DNA of 64,000 nt, taken from assembly GCA_902511005.1 (NCBI GenBank), contig CABXDN010000002.1, forward strand, positions 117,900 through 181,899. Direction: 5' to 3'. The notes under the pieces are model-generated. The model had not been told where the DNA came from, searched no databases, and worked only from the letters and a program-made list of their open reading frames with translations. The stretch comes from an uncultured Candidatus Poseidoniales archaeon (GTDB lineage Archaea > Thermoplasmatota > Poseidoniia > Poseidoniales > Thalassarchaeaceae). Positions 7,800 through 17,084 of this stretch are shown here, in pieces (the stretch's first letter is position 1; the number at the start of each line of letters is the position of its first letter). A program made the position numbers and the translations under genes.

Positions 7800-9086
7800 C
7801 TAAGCTTTCTTCTCAATCTTCATGCAGACGCCAGCAGCCACAGTCTTACCCATGTCACGAATAGCGAATCTTGCAAGTTCAGGGAATGCATCCATCTGCT
7901 CGATAGCCATAGGCTTGGTTGGTCCGAAACGGATTAAAGCAGCATCTCCAGTCTTCAGGAACGGAGGGTTTGCTTCCTTAGTCTTAGAATTCTCTAGTAG
8001 TTCTACAAATCGAACTGCTACTTGGCTAGTATGGCAGTGGAACACGGGCGTGTATCCTACACCGATAGCTTTCGGGATTTCCATAAGTTGAATTTGTCCA
8101 ACGAATGTTTCGTCGTGACGTACGAAGTTAGGTGCAGATTCAGGATATCCTGCAACGTCTCCACGGCGGATATCAGTTGCAGCTAATCCACGAACGTTGA
8201 ATCCAACGTTGTCGCCTGGTTCAGCCTTAGCGTGAACTGTGTGGTGCATCTCAATCGACTTAACTTCAGCAGATTTTTGACTTGGATTGAAAACTACAGT
8301 TTTACCTGAGTTTAGTGTACCAGTCTCAATCTTTCCTACCGGAACTGTTCCAATACCACTGATTTTGTAAACATCCTGAATTGGCAATCTTAGAGGACGG
8401 TCAGTTGGTTTTGGAGGCATCTGAATAGCATCAATTGCTTCGAAAAGAGTAGGTCCATTGTACCATGACATGTTCTCACTCTTGTTGTAGATGTTCTCTC
8501 CGTAGAAAGATGATCCTGCAATCATTGGAACGTCAGCCGGATTAAATCCTGCCATCTTTAATAGATTAGATACTTCTGTCTTAACTGAATTGTATTTATC
8601 TTCTGAGTAATCCACACCGCTAATATCCATCTTGTTGATGTTAACTATTAGTTGTTTTACTCCAAGGACACGTGCTAGGAAAGCGTGTTCCTTAGTTTGC
8701 GCGTTTACTCCATCGTTTGCAGCTACACAAAGTACTGCAGCATCTGCTTGGCTAGTTCCAGTGATCATGTTCTTTACGAAATCACGGTGACCAGGAGCAT
8801 CAATAACTGTGAAGTAATAGTTTGGAGTGTAGAATTCTTTGTGAGCTACGTCAATAGTAATTCCACGCTCTCGCTCTTCTTTCAGTCCATCCATAACATA
8901 AGCCAGACCGAAACCTGCCTTACCTTGCTCTGATGCAAGTTTCTCATTTTTGTCAATTACGTGCTGTTCAATATGACCGCTGTCTAGAAGTAGTCTTCCA
9001 ACTGTTGTCGATTTTCCATGGTCAACGTGACCAACGAATACTATATTCAAGTGCGGTTTCTTTTTATCTTCCCATTGTGAACCCAT
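7800..9086 (-). CDS. tuf: Translation elongation factor 1-alpha (EF-1A)
   Basis: GTPase delivering aminoacyl-tRNA to the ribosome. G1 [10 protein letters not shown]3 DAPGHRDF, G4 NKMD and the beta-barrel domains 2 and 3 are all present, ending in [16 protein letters not shown]. 428 residues from the ATG at 9086, which follows GGGGTG by 7 bases; an in-frame GTG at 9095 overlaps that site and is less likely. The strong TATA box at 9149-9159 indicates an abundant transcript continuing into rps10. Confidence 0.97.
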   Translation of the reverse strand: MGSQWEDKKKPHLNIVFVGHVDHGKSTTVGRLLLDSGHIEQHVIDKNEKLASEQGKAGFGLAYVMDGLKEERERGITIDVAHKEFYTPNYYFTVIDAPGHRDFVKNMITGTSQADAAVLCVAANDGVNAQTKEHAFLARVLGVKQLIVNINKMDISGVDYSEDKYNSVKTEVSNLLKMAGFNPADVPMIAGSSFYGENIYNKSENMSWYNGPTLFEAIDAIQMPPKPTDRPLRLPIQDVYKISGIGTVPVGKIETGTLNSGKTVVFNPSQKSAEVKSIEMHHTVHAKAEPGDNVGFNVRGLAATDIRRGDVAGYPESAPNFVRHDETFVGQIQLMEIPKAIGVGYTPVFHCHTSQVAVRFVELLENSKTKEANPPFLKTGDAALIRFGPTKPMAIEQMDAFPELARFAIRDMGKTVAAGVCMKIEKKA

Positions 9087-9148
9087 ATGATACACCCCTA
9101 AGGTAGCCCGCCGACCGTAGAGGCATATTTGAATCCATTCATCTTAAT

Positions 9149-9159
9149 GTATATATTGA
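9149..9159 (-). promoter_or_regulatory. TATA box of the EF-1A/uS10 operon
   Basis: CAATATATACA on the reverse strand, about 65 bases before the EF-1A ATG, predicts initiation near 9125 and a leader of about 40 bases. No competing AT-rich box of this quality is seen in the spacer. Confidence 0.6.
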
Positions 9160-9193
9160 TATGTGAAATAAAACATTCAAATTGCGCCGCAGT

Positions 9194-10402
9194 TCATCGG
9201 TATTGTAACTCAATTATGAAATGTTTGACCTCAGTGTTGTGAGTTTTCTCATTTTGTATGTCTGCAGTCCAATCGCCCGGCAATTTGCCTCGTATCGTGG
9301 AACCACTAATTACCATCCAAACACAATGGTCATCCGAGTCACAATCTCCTGCATCTCTATTATCTGCTCCAATCGCAGAAGTATTGGCTACTTCATCATC
9401 TGTGTTATTGTAAACATAGATATCAAGTATATTCTCTGAATCGACAGTTATTCCCCCTGCACCATCGTCTTCCTTAGGATAAATTAATTTGATTCTGAGA
9501 TAACGTATCCTATCATCAGTTTCGGTATTATATGATACAGGATACTCCCAAGACATAATTATTGGATCGTTTCCTAAACGACGATCTATTTCAAAATCTG
9601 ACCAAACACCACGATAATTAACATAAACTTTAGTTTGTTCTGAAGAGGTTAGGCCATTGTTATCTACAACAGTCAAACTTACTTCCCATGCACCTCCACT
9701 AATTGCTTCACCGGTAGAGGGTAAATTTTCCCATTCAATTACTTCTCCTGTAGCATCAATATCGTTCTCAAAATCACCATCATTATCTGAATCATAACTG
9801 GTATCTAAATCCCAGTTCCATTCTACAATATATTCTTCAGCATAACAATCTGAATCATCTGGATCACAACCAGCCCATGAATCAGAAGCGTCAAGAGTGA
9901 TTTTTGTCGTAAATTCTACAGACTTGTCACTTATTTCTTTATCTTCTTCACAAACCCAAATTAAAACAAATTGTCCTGCTGGCGCTGACTCTCCATCACA
10001 ATCTTCATCTTTATCCGAACTAATGTCCGCCTGAGGAACTCTCGCATCTGGATCAATAATATTCACAGTTTTCTTAGTTGTAGTCTCCAATGAGCCATCA
10101 CTAACAGTTAATTTTACAGAATATTCACCGTCTTGAACGTAAGAGTGAGTGGTTGTAAGGCCGGATCCGATATTGCCATCACCAAAATTCCAAGTGAAAG
10201 TTAGGGAATCTCCATCAGGATCGCTAGAACCTGCCGCATTGAATGTTATTTCATCTCCTGCCCGAATATTTGAATTAGGGTTCATAGAAAATGTAGAGGA
10301 AGGTGCATTATTCCCACTAAAAGAGTCTAAACAACCTGCTAAAGGTGTACTAATCATCAACAAAACCAACATAAATGCAAGTCCATGAACGCGCGCCATC
10401 AT
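9194..10402 (-). CDS. PKD-domain lipoprotein
   Basis: A 402-residue secreted protein. The N-terminus has a hydrophobic signal followed by the lipobox LAGC (Cys about 24), indicating lipid anchoring to the outer face of the membrane. Residues about 33-115 form a PKD domain (SDPDGDSLTFTWNFGDG then YSVKLTVSDGS). A second PKD-like part lies at about 150-270 (DASDSWAGCDP ... WNWDLDTSYDSDNDGDFEND). The C-terminal beta-rich region is unassigned. No catalytic motif was seen; adhesion or substrate binding is likely. It is transcribed in the same direction as the polymerase gene upstream, which ends 51 bp before it. Confidence 0.8.
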   Translation of the reverse strand: MMARVHGLAFMLVLLMISTPLAGCLDSFSGNNAPSSTFSMNPNSNIRAGDEITFNAAGSSDPDGDSLTFTWNFGDGNIGSGLTTTHSYVQDGEYSVKLTVSDGSLETTTKKTVNIIDPDARVPQADISSDKDEDCDGESAPAGQFVLIWVCEEDKEISDKSVEFTTKITLDASDSWAGCDPDDSDCYAEEYIVEWNWDLDTSYDSDNDGDFENDIDATGEVIEWENLPSTGEAISGGAWEVSLTVVDNNGLTSSEQTKVYVNYRGVWSDFEIDRRLGNDPIIMSWEYPVSYNTETDDRIRYLRIKLIYPKEDDGAGGITVDSENILDIYVYNNTDDEVANTSAIGADNRDAGDCDSDDHCVWMVISGSTIRGKLPGDWTADIQNEKTHNTEVKHFIIELQYR

Positions 10403-10453
10403 GACTTGCGTGACATCCTTGTTTCATCAAACCTACGGATTCCTGTAATAGTA

Positions 10454-13105
10454 CTAAAAGTCGAATAAAGACTTCTGAGTTGAAGGATTTTTGGCATAAT
10501 CTTTGAGTTGTGATTCGTCAAATTTCAGTGCAGATGTAATGCGGCCAAGCGATTTCGCTAGTCGATTCACATAATATTGAGGATCCGGTTCTGGTGCTTC
10601 ACCACCGATTTCATCAACTAACCATGCTTTGACTTCCATTGGACTTGATTTAGAGTTTGTAATGATATAACCAACTTTCATCCCTGGTGTAAATTGCAGT
10701 CCACGACTAATTCTTTCTTTAGCGGCTCTTACATATGGAAGACTATCAGGATTCGCGTATATCTTATCAAAAACCCACTTGCCAGATTTTTTATCCCAAC
10801 TACCTTTACAACTTCGACTAACTATCAAATCAGAAGTTTCTACATTTCCATGATGAACATCGGTAATTACAGACTTAGCTAAACCTATGGCGCCATCTTC
10901 ATCACCTTCTAGTATTAATTCAAACATCTCAGTCATAGTTTTACTTAGTATAGTGAATGAATCAGTCCTTCTAACTTCGTAGCCTCTTATCAGTAATTCT
11001 TCACGTGGCCATATGACTCTTCCTACGTATCTTTTTTTGGCACCATGAGAAAAAAATGCAGATAGTGCTGTTTCGAACTCTAACTCCGCGCCTTCTTTGG
11101 TAAATTGGTTAGCTAATTGTTTACCAAGTTTGATTGTTTCATCTTTCGCATTTTCCCATGCTAATAATTTCGGCCCTTCAACAGGTTTCTTAGCAGGGGT
11201 ATTTTCTTCGGTGCGAGTACAAACAAATATAGAATCAGTATCCGAATAAACCACATCATAACCATCTTTCTCTAAGTTAGATATTATTTCAGTAATATTA
11301 TACCTAGCCCATTCTGTAATACTAGCACCTAATTTCTCATGTGTGAAACGATAAAAACTGGAAGCGAAAACACCGTAAAATGAATTCATTAGAATTTTTA
11401 CCGCATATTGAAGTTGATCATTTAGAAATGCTTCATCTTCGTCACCTTTCTCAATAGCTTGGGCATATGCTTTCTTATATTTATCACGACTATCCATTAA
11501 TCCTTGAAGTAATAAAGGAACAAGCCCCACTCTATCTTCTTTCGATAAGTAACGTGTTTCAGTAACTGGAGAAATAAAATGACTAGGGTCTTTTTCGCCC
11601 TCTCGAATTAATGTTGTTGAACAGATATTATTAGTAATCATTATTGAAGGGTACATAGATTTGAAATCAAGAACTGCTACCCAATTTTTGGTACCAGGTT
11701 CGACTTCATGGACATAACCACCTGCAATCTGTTCTCTTCTTCCAGTAGCTCTATTTGTTGAGGGAATTGCAACTCCATTTCTATCGGCTAATCTAACGAC
11801 TAACGAATCTATCCACTGACTAGTAGTTCCATTAGATGCTGTTTCTACGGTTGTTGAAGATACAGAGGCCAATGCTTCTTTTCTGGGTATTGATTTTAGT
11901 TTATCTAAAATATCTAATGGCAGTATTGTATCTCTCACGCAATACTCCATAACTTCATCAGGACGATTCGCCCATTCCATATCCATTTGGCTAGCATCAA
12001 CATCTAATTTTTGCTTATCATCTTGATTTGGCCATAATAAATTTGACACGTATTTCAGGGATTCTCTCTGAGGACTCAAAGTTTGTCTTGCCTGCCACCA
12101 GGCATCTAAGGGGATTCGGCCAGAAATATTCCAAACTCTATTTAATCGCCGAGAAGGGAACACTCTGAGTGGTTTTTTCGTTCCTATTTCTGCATTTGTA
12201 AAAGGTAAACGACCCCATCCAAACATAGATGCGCGATCTGATAATGACTTACCGCTATTCTCTTCAGAACGTTCTTGCATCCTAGGGAGATCGAAGTTGT
12301 CGATATTATATCCTGTGATAAAATCAGGATCTTCATCTCTGACTAATCTTGTTAGGCCTTCCATTATTTCTCTTTCTGTACCCTTAAATTCGCTAATTTG
12401 CCTTTTTCCATTTCTGTCGATAACAGCAGCAGCACATAGGATAGTATTATGCTGCACGCTAGTTTCTAAATCATAAGAAAATGTGACAAAAGGCGTGGGG
12501 AACGGTTCTATACGCTGTAAATCTGAAATATCGCAATGCATTATCAAATCAACGGGGTAAAGTCCTGCACCACCTAATTGCTTTATTTTCTGAGCAGCTG
12601 AATCAGAATCAGTTGTTTTTTCGATAAGTTCAGGAGCGCGTTTACCCGCCCAAAGTACTTCACCACTAAATGAAATGTGGGGACCTAAATCACAATCCAT
12701 TAGAAGCCTATGCACTAAGAGAATATCTGAACTTGTCACATCCCAACCTGAAGAAGATAATGCCTTTCTAAGATCGCGAACTTTCATAGTATCTGTTACA
12801 TTGACTTTCCAATGAGGTTTTTCTCGACCTTCATACAACTTATTTCCTAACGCAATCGGTTCTCCTACCACTCTCGAGTCTTTAGATACTGAATTCAAGG
12901 ATAAGCTAGGATTTTGAGAATTAGAATCGGTTCTAGGATCTGAAATTTCTATGTAGGGATTTAATCCATTAACCAATAATAATACAGAATGGCCCGATTT
13001 AGAACGGCACCAGAGTTCTATAGCAGTTTTGCCAACACCACCCGGCCAGGCACGATTCTCTCCCGAGATAATACAAGCTTCTTCCCGCCATTCCAATGTA
13101 CACAC
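10454..13105 (-). CDS. polB: DNA polymerase, family B (PolB), with PIP box
   Basis: Replicative or repair DNA polymerase with 3'-5' proofreading. Exonuclease motifs: SYDLET (about 210), GYNIDNFDLPR and YCVRDTILPL. Polymerase motifs: DFKSMYPSI (about 482), a KILMNSFYG motif and YSDTDSIF (about 620). The last residues QKSLFDF form a PCNA-interacting box. 883 residues, within the archaeal range; no intein is seen at these motifs, which are common intein sites. The start is a GTG at 13105; no ATG lies near. Divergent from the aminotransferase gene. Confidence 0.95.
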   Translation of the reverse strand: MCTLEWREEACIISGENRAWPGGVGKTAIELWCRSKSGHSVLLLVNGLNPYIEISDPRTDSNSQNPSLSLNSVSKDSRVVGEPIALGNKLYEGREKPHWKVNVTDTMKVRDLRKALSSSGWDVTSSDILLVHRLLMDCDLGPHISFSGEVLWAGKRAPELIEKTTDSDSAAQKIKQLGGAGLYPVDLIMHCDISDLQRIEPFPTPFVTFSYDLETSVQHNTILCAAAVIDRNGKRQISEFKGTEREIMEGLTRLVRDEDPDFITGYNIDNFDLPRMQERSEENSGKSLSDRASMFGWGRLPFTNAEIGTKKPLRVFPSRRLNRVWNISGRIPLDAWWQARQTLSPQRESLKYVSNLLWPNQDDKQKLDVDASQMDMEWANRPDEVMEYCVRDTILPLDILDKLKSIPRKEALASVSSTTVETASNGTTSQWIDSLVVRLADRNGVAIPSTNRATGRREQIAGGYVHEVEPGTKNWVAVLDFKSMYPSIMITNNICSTTLIREGEKDPSHFISPVTETRYLSKEDRVGLVPLLLQGLMDSRDKYKKAYAQAIEKGDEDEAFLNDQLQYAVKILMNSFYGVFASSFYRFTHEKLGASITEWARYNITEIISNLEKDGYDVVYSDTDSIFVCTRTEENTPAKKPVEGPKLLAWENAKDETIKLGKQLANQFTKEGAELEFETALSAFFSHGAKKRYVGRVIWPREELLIRGYEVRRTDSFTILSKTMTEMFELILEGDEDGAIGLAKSVITDVHHGNVETSDLIVSRSCKGSWDKKSGKWVFDKIYANPDSLPYVRAAKERISRGLQFTPGMKVGYIITNSKSSPMEVKAWLVDEIGGEAPEPDPQYYVNRLAKSLGRITSALKFDESQLKDYAKNPSTQKSLFDF

Positions 13106-13207
13106 CGCAGCCTATCATTAGTGCGTAAGTATCAGTACTTGTGAAGTTCTCCTAGTGCTATTTTGAGTTTGATTGAGCACAACCGTTGAAAGCCGTCCCC
13201 TCTCCCT

Positions 13208-14257
13208 ATGCATTTGATAGAGGCCTTTACGATGTTAGATGATTCAAAGCCAAGTATTGATTGGGATAGTCTAACATTTAGTTTTACAGAAACCGATAAG
13301 ATGTTTATTGCTAACTGTAAACAAGGCGAGGAATGGCAAAATGGAATTATGCAGGACTATCAAGACTTGAAAATTTCTCCCGCGGCAGGAGTGATAAATT
13401 ACGGCCAAGGATTATTTGAAGGCATGAAAGCAAGACGGGCAGAAGATGGGAGAGTTCTTTTGTTTAGACCAGAATTTAATGCTCGAAGATCGGCTGAAGG
13501 TTGCAGAAGATTAGGGATGCCTCCAGTATCTGAAGAAATGTTCCTAAATGCTGTAAGAAAAGTTGTTCATGAAAATATTAGATGGTTGCCGCCTACAGGA
13601 AGAGGAGAGTTATACATACGTCCTTTGATTTTCGGTAGCGGTCCAATTTTGGGTGTTGCTCCAGCGCCAGAGTTTACTTTCTTAATTTACGCCGTACCTG
13701 TAGGACCATACTTCAAGGGAGGTATGAATCCTATCTCATTGAAAGTATCTGATGAATACCATAGAGCTGCCCCTGGAGGCTCAGGTGGAGTGAAGGCAAT
13801 TGGAAACTATGCCCCTGGAATGATGCCTTCTAAGAATGCAAAAGCACAAGGTTATGCTGAAATTATTTATCTCGATGCTGTAAATCACAAATATGTTGAA
13901 GAAGTAGGTGCTGCGAATTTCTTCTGCATTAAGAATAAAGTAATATATACACCTGAACTTACAGGAACAATTCTCCCAGGAATTACTAGAATGTCTACAA
14001 TTGAATTAGCTAGATCATTAGGATATGAAGTAAAAGAAACAAAGGTAGATATTGAATTTGCAATGACTGCTGATGAGGCTTTTTGTGCTGGAACTGCTGC
14101 AGTTATCTCCCCTATTGGCTCAATAGAGCACAGTGGTAAAATTGCAAATTATTCGGATGGAGGTATTGGAAAGATAACTCAGGAACTTTATGTGGCTTTA
14201 ACCGATATTATGAATGGTCGTGTTGAAGATAAATTTGGATGGACTCCAGAGCTTTGA
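13208..14257 (+). CDS. ilvE: Branched-chain amino acid aminotransferase
   Basis: PLP enzyme (fold type IV) interconverting Leu/Ile/Val and their keto acids. SPAAGVINYGQGLFEGMKA, the PLP lysine in GGVKAIGNYAP, the EVGAANFF loop and LPGITRMSTIELA are typical of the class. 349 residues from the first ATG; an in-frame ATG at 13232 gives MLDDSKPS and is equally possible, since family N-termini usually begin near DWDSL. The stop touches the convergent SRP19 stop. Confidence 0.93.
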   Translation: MHLIEAFTMLDDSKPSIDWDSLTFSFTETDKMFIANCKQGEEWQNGIMQDYQDLKISPAAGVINYGQGLFEGMKARRAEDGRVLLFRPEFNARRSAEGCRRLGMPPVSEEMFLNAVRKVVHENIRWLPPTGRGELYIRPLIFGSGPILGVAPAPEFTFLIYAVPVGPYFKGGMNPISLKVSDEYHRAAPGGSGGVKAIGNYAPGMMPSKNAKAQGYAEIIYLDAVNHKYVEEVGAANFFCIKNKVIYTPELTGTILPGITRMSTIELARSLGYEVKETKVDIEFAMTADEAFCAGTAAVISPIGSIEHSGKIANYSDGGIGKITQELYVALTDIMNGRVEDKFGWTPEL

Positions 14258-14698
14258 TCATTTACGACCAAATTTCTTCTTTCTTTGCCCGCCAGTATTT
14301 CCTTTGAACGATTTACGCTGATTTCTAATTTGCTTATCTCCCTTCTTCTGAGATTTTTTATTTGTCGATTCATTGGCTTTTGCTTCTTTAAATTGACGAC
14401 GAAGCCGTAACCCAATAGATTGCATTACTCCTTCTTTTGATTCCGCTCTAGTTACAGAGATTGCTTCTTGAGTAGAAAGAATTAATCTCCCTTCTTTAGA
14501 ATGAGGACGAGAAGGGTGACTGGCTTCTAAATCTCTCTTCATTTTAGAAAGTCCTGCATCACGAGCAGCCCAAACTAAAGCATCTAAACTTGGATTTGGA
14601 ATAGACGCTTCTTTAGGAACTCTTCTTCCTTCGGAACGAGATAATTTGGAGTCGAAATATCGAGTCCAAAGAGTCATCTTTGACTTGTCCGCTGTCAT
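14258..14698 (-). CDS. srp19: Signal recognition particle 19 kDa protein
   Basis: SRP19 binds the tips of SRP RNA helices 6 and 8 and lets SRP54 bind. WTRYFDSKLSRSEGRRVPKE is the hallmark of the family; LDALVWAARDAGL and HPSRPHSKEGRLIL follow in order. The Lys/Arg/Gln-rich tail of about 45 residues (KKSQKKGDKQIRNQRK) is longer than the usual archaeal protein. Start choice: ATG at 14698; a GTG at 14710 and an ATG at 14677 (MTLWTRYFD, closest to relatives) are alternatives. It is followed in the same direction after eS8, so probably cotranscribed. Confidence 0.9.
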   Translation of the reverse strand: MTADKSKMTLWTRYFDSKLSRSEGRRVPKEASIPNPSLDALVWAARDAGLSKMKRDLEASHPSRPHSKEGRLILSTQEAISVTRAESKEGVMQSIGLRLRRQFKEAKANESTNKKSQKKGDKQIRNQRKSFKGNTGGQRKKKFGRK

Positions 14699-14747
14699 GC
14701 TATCGCTCACTCCGCGTTATTTGACTAACTTGAGGGCTTCGACTGAA

Positions 14748-15140
14748 TCATTCTTCGATAAGAACGCCAGAAACTACTCCGTCCATGCCTGGTCTACTAG
14801 TTACTTTGACTTTGCCTAGATCGGTTTGAATGATTGCGCCTTTAGTAACTATGTTACGACGTACAAAGTTAAGATTTGCACTGTTTTCAATAACGTTTGA
14901 TATTGTAGAACGAGTAGTCTTACCATCCTTTGAGTGGACGTTTACTGTGTGAGCAGAAGTAACTCTAACGGTCTGTGAACCTGCGTTCTTTCGGTATTTC
15001 TTAGAAGCGTCTTCACTGCCTACAAAAGCGTATTGAGTTTCGCTAGAAATCTCTGTTCGGCGCTTGCCTCGATAACGGTTTGGTCGCTTCAAGCGTCCGC
15101 CTGTCGCCTTGCGTCGAGAGATACCATGCCACTTTGCCAT
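14748..15140 (-). CDS. rps8e: Small ribosomal subunit protein eS8
   Basis: Archaeal/eukaryal 30S protein. The start MAKWHGISRRKATGGR and RPNRYRGKRR are diagnostic, as is the C-terminal VTSRPGMDGVVSGVLIEE. 130 residues, the normal archaeal size. The ATG is directly preceded by a perfect hairpin (15141-15157) and, beyond it, by AAGGGTGG, the only Shine-Dalgarno-like site. srp19 follows in the same direction. Confidence 0.96.
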   Translation of the reverse strand: MAKWHGISRRKATGGRLKRPNRYRGKRRTEISSETQYAFVGSEDASKKYRKNAGSQTVRVTSAHTVNVHSKDGKTTRSTISNVIENSANLNFVRRNIVTKGAIIQTDLGKVKVTSRPGMDGVVSGVLIEE

Positions 15141-15157
15141 GCAAGTCGCCGACTTGC
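15141..15157 (-). promoter_or_regulatory. Hairpin touching the eS8 start codon
   Basis: On the reverse strand GCAAGTC-GGC-GACTTGC is a perfect 7-bp stem with a 3-base loop, with the ATG as the very next base. The purine-rich AAGGGTGG lies on its far side, so a folded stem would bring that site close to the AUG. Function inferred only from position. Confidence 0.5.
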
Positions 15158-15200
15158 CACCCTTATTTCAATAGATTGGAATAAACAATGAAAATAAAAT

Positions 15201-15209
15201 TAGTATATT
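15201..15209 (-). promoter_or_regulatory. TATA-like box of the eS8/SRP19 operon
   Basis: AATATACTA on the reverse strand lies about 65 bases before the eS8 ATG, the same spacing as for the EF-1A TATA box, predicting a leader of about 40 bases that contains the hairpin at 15141-15157. Confidence 0.4.
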
Positions 15210-15265
15210 CCATTCAAAATAACTATTCAGATAGTTTATTTTCTGATAGTTTATCTTAAGTATAT

Positions 15266-15799
15266 TTGATAGATGATATCCTCTCAGAACTAACCGTGAG
15301 TGAGAAGAGACTTCGTCGTCGAACACCTGTTAGATTGAAACAAATACGTAATGAAATCCAAGAAATATCTGAGCGAATAGATGTAAAATTAGACCTATCA
15401 GGTTCTTTCTTAGAGAGAGGCCATTTCCAAGAAAGAGACCTCATACTTGTTGATAAAATACCTCTTGCAATGCAAATACAAACTGACTCCGGAAAATTAT
15501 GGTATCCAACTATCAGAGGCATCTTATCTTGGGGCGCTGAAACAAACTCAGCTTCCGTAGATCATGGCGCTATTCCTTTCTTGATGAATGGAGCAGATTG
15601 TATGGGTGCAGGGGTTCACGATGCTGATTCTCAAATCCAACCTGGCGACTTAATGTGGATTAAAGATCAACAACATGGTAAGCCTCTAGCAATAGGAATG
15701 GCAATTGTAAGTGGTACTGAGATGGCAGAAATGACGAAAGGTAAAGCAATTACAACTATTCATTGGGTTGGAGATGAACTGTGGGAACTAGAAACATGA
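15266..15799 (+). CDS. PUA-domain RNA-binding protein (MCT-1/Tma20-like)
   Basis: A 177-residue protein. The C-terminal half is a PUA domain: PTIRGILSWG, VDHGAIPFLMNGADCMGAGV, then IQPGDLMWIKD and KPLAIGMAIVSG, the order seen in archaeal homologues of eukaryotic MCT-1/Tma20 and in the PUA domain of archaeosine transglycosylase. The N-terminal half (KRLRRRTPVRLKQIRNEI) is basic and resembles the pre-PUA region of MCT-1. In eukaryotes such proteins act with DENR in ribosome recycling and re-initiation; here the role is inferred. There is no ATG: TTG at 15266 or GTG at 15296 must serve as start. Confidence 0.75.
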   Translation: MIDDILSELTVSEKRLRRRTPVRLKQIRNEIQEISERIDVKLDLSGSFLERGHFQERDLILVDKIPLAMQIQTDSGKLWYPTIRGILSWGAETNSASVDHGAIPFLMNGADCMGAGVHDADSQIQPGDLMWIKDQQHGKPLAIGMAIVSGTEMAEMTKGKAITTIHWVGDELWELET

Positions 15800-15838
15800 A
15801 TCAATAGGATTCATTTGTGTGAATCTCTTGGAACTGTT

Positions 15839-16390
15839 GTGCACAAACTTATCGCAGTTGCTATTGTTATGATTTTAGCATTCAATGTTACTGCCTCTGA
15901 ACAAGGAGGATTTAACGAAGAAACTCCCGTAGAAGGAACTGATATTGCCTCCATTGACTATCATCATCAGGCATCCGCTGGAGAACTGTTTGGTATTAAT
16001 GTAGAATTAACAAAAAATGCTCAAAATAATACTACTAATATAAATTGGGTCACTCAAATATGTATTAACTCAGGAATCTGCTACCCACCAGAAACTAACC
16101 CTCTAGAATATAGAGAAAATGGGATGTGGAACGGATCAATTACCCCTGGAGATCATGTGACCTATGTTAATTGGAGAATTGACTTAATAGACTCTAATGA
16201 AAATGTAACAAAGGTCCCTGAAAATGGATTCGGATGGAAAGTGTGGTCTGATTGTTGGTATGATGGAAGCGACTGGGGGGGAAATGATAGTTCATGTCAA
16301 GAAGATAATGATGACAACGTCCCTGGTTTCATTACACCACTAACTCTGGCAGCAATAGGGACAGCAGGTTTGATGGCTCGACGCGACTGA
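15839..16390 (+). CDS. Small secreted protein with PGF-CTERM-like sorting tail
   Basis: About 183 residues. HKLIAVAIVMILAFNVTAS reads as a signal peptide when the GTG at 15839 is used (a TTG at 15815 would add eight residues). The mature part has a short immunoglobulin-like character with several Asn-x-Ser/Thr sites and Cys pairs (CINSGICYPP, CWYDGSDWGG). The end, VPGFITPLTLAAIGTAGLMA followed by RRD, is the PGF motif, hydrophobic helix and basic end expected for archaeosortase processing and lipid attachment. The mature function is unknown. It sits 9 bp before the nitroreductase start. Confidence 0.65.
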   Translation: MHKLIAVAIVMILAFNVTASEQGGFNEETPVEGTDIASIDYHHQASAGELFGINVELTKNAQNNTTNINWVTQICINSGICYPPETNPLEYRENGMWNGSITPGDHVTYVNWRIDLIDSNENVTKVPENGFGWKVWSDCWYDGSDWGGNDSSCQEDNDDNVPGFITPLTLAAIGTAGLMARRD

Positions 16391-16398
16391 GCGTATTC

Positions 16399-17079
16399 AT
16401 GACCGATGCTGCTGAGGAGTCAGGATTTATTGATTTAGAGTTTGATGAACTATCAAAAGAAGATATGAATACACGGGCTTTAAATTTTTTTAATTTAATG
16501 AATAAAAGAAGGACTACAAGGCATTTTTCTGATAAAAATGTGCCACGGGAACTTATAGAGTATGCCATAAAAACAGCAGGGACATCCCCCTCTGGAGCTC
16601 ACTTACAACCATGGACTTTTGTTGCTATATCAAATAATGATTTGAAAAAGAAGATACGGGAAGCTGCAGAAGAAGAAGAGAGAAAAACATATTCTGAAAG
16701 AATGCCAGAATCATGGGCAGAATTATTACGTCCTTTGGGTACTGATTATGTTAAAGAACACATAACAGATGCTCCATGGATTATTGTAATCTTCAGACAA
16801 ACGAAAAGAATTAGAAAAAATGGTGAAATTGGTCCGACATATTATTCTCAAGAATCTTGTGGTATTGCGACCGGTCTCTTTATCGCAGCAATACAAAATA
16901 TGGGACTTACGACTTTAACTCATACGCCTTCTCCAATGAAATTTTTGAGAGAGTTATTAGGGCGTCCAGAACATGAACATGCAATGCTCTTAATGCCTGT
17001 CGGTTATCCGGCTAGTGATGCTAAAGTTCCAGATTTAGATAGGAAAGATATTGATGAAATTTCAGAATGGTTTGATTAA
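16399..17079 (+). CDS. Nitroreductase-family flavoprotein, iodotyrosine deiodinase-like
   Basis: FMN enzyme of the nitroreductase fold. KRRTTRHFSDKNVP, AGTSPSGAHLQPWTFV and the EEEERKTYSERM helix are closest in pattern to iodotyrosine dehalogenases, whose active-site lid is this E-x3-Y-x3-M-x-W (here EERKTYSERMPESW); the C-terminal TTLTHTPSPMKFL and LMPVGYPA complete the fold. The reaction may be reductive dehalogenation of halotyrosines, relevant in the sea, but ordinary nitro or quinone reduction cannot be excluded. 226 residues, a full-length family member. Convergent with the EamA transporter gene. Confidence 0.8.
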   Translation: MTDAAEESGFIDLEFDELSKEDMNTRALNFFNLMNKRRTTRHFSDKNVPRELIEYAIKTAGTSPSGAHLQPWTFVAISNNDLKKKIREAAEEEERKTYSERMPESWAELLRPLGTDYVKEHITDAPWIIVIFRQTKRIRKNGEIGPTYYSQESCGIATGLFIAAIQNMGLTTLTHTPSPMKFLRELLGRPEHEHAMLLMPVGYPASDAKVPDLDRKDIDEISEWFD

Positions 17080-17084
17080 GGAAT

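Noticed and set aside
15231-15256. Direct repeat of GATAGTTTA before the PUA gene
   Set aside because: Two short AT-rich copies only. Likely chance, and no regulator nearby to connect it with.
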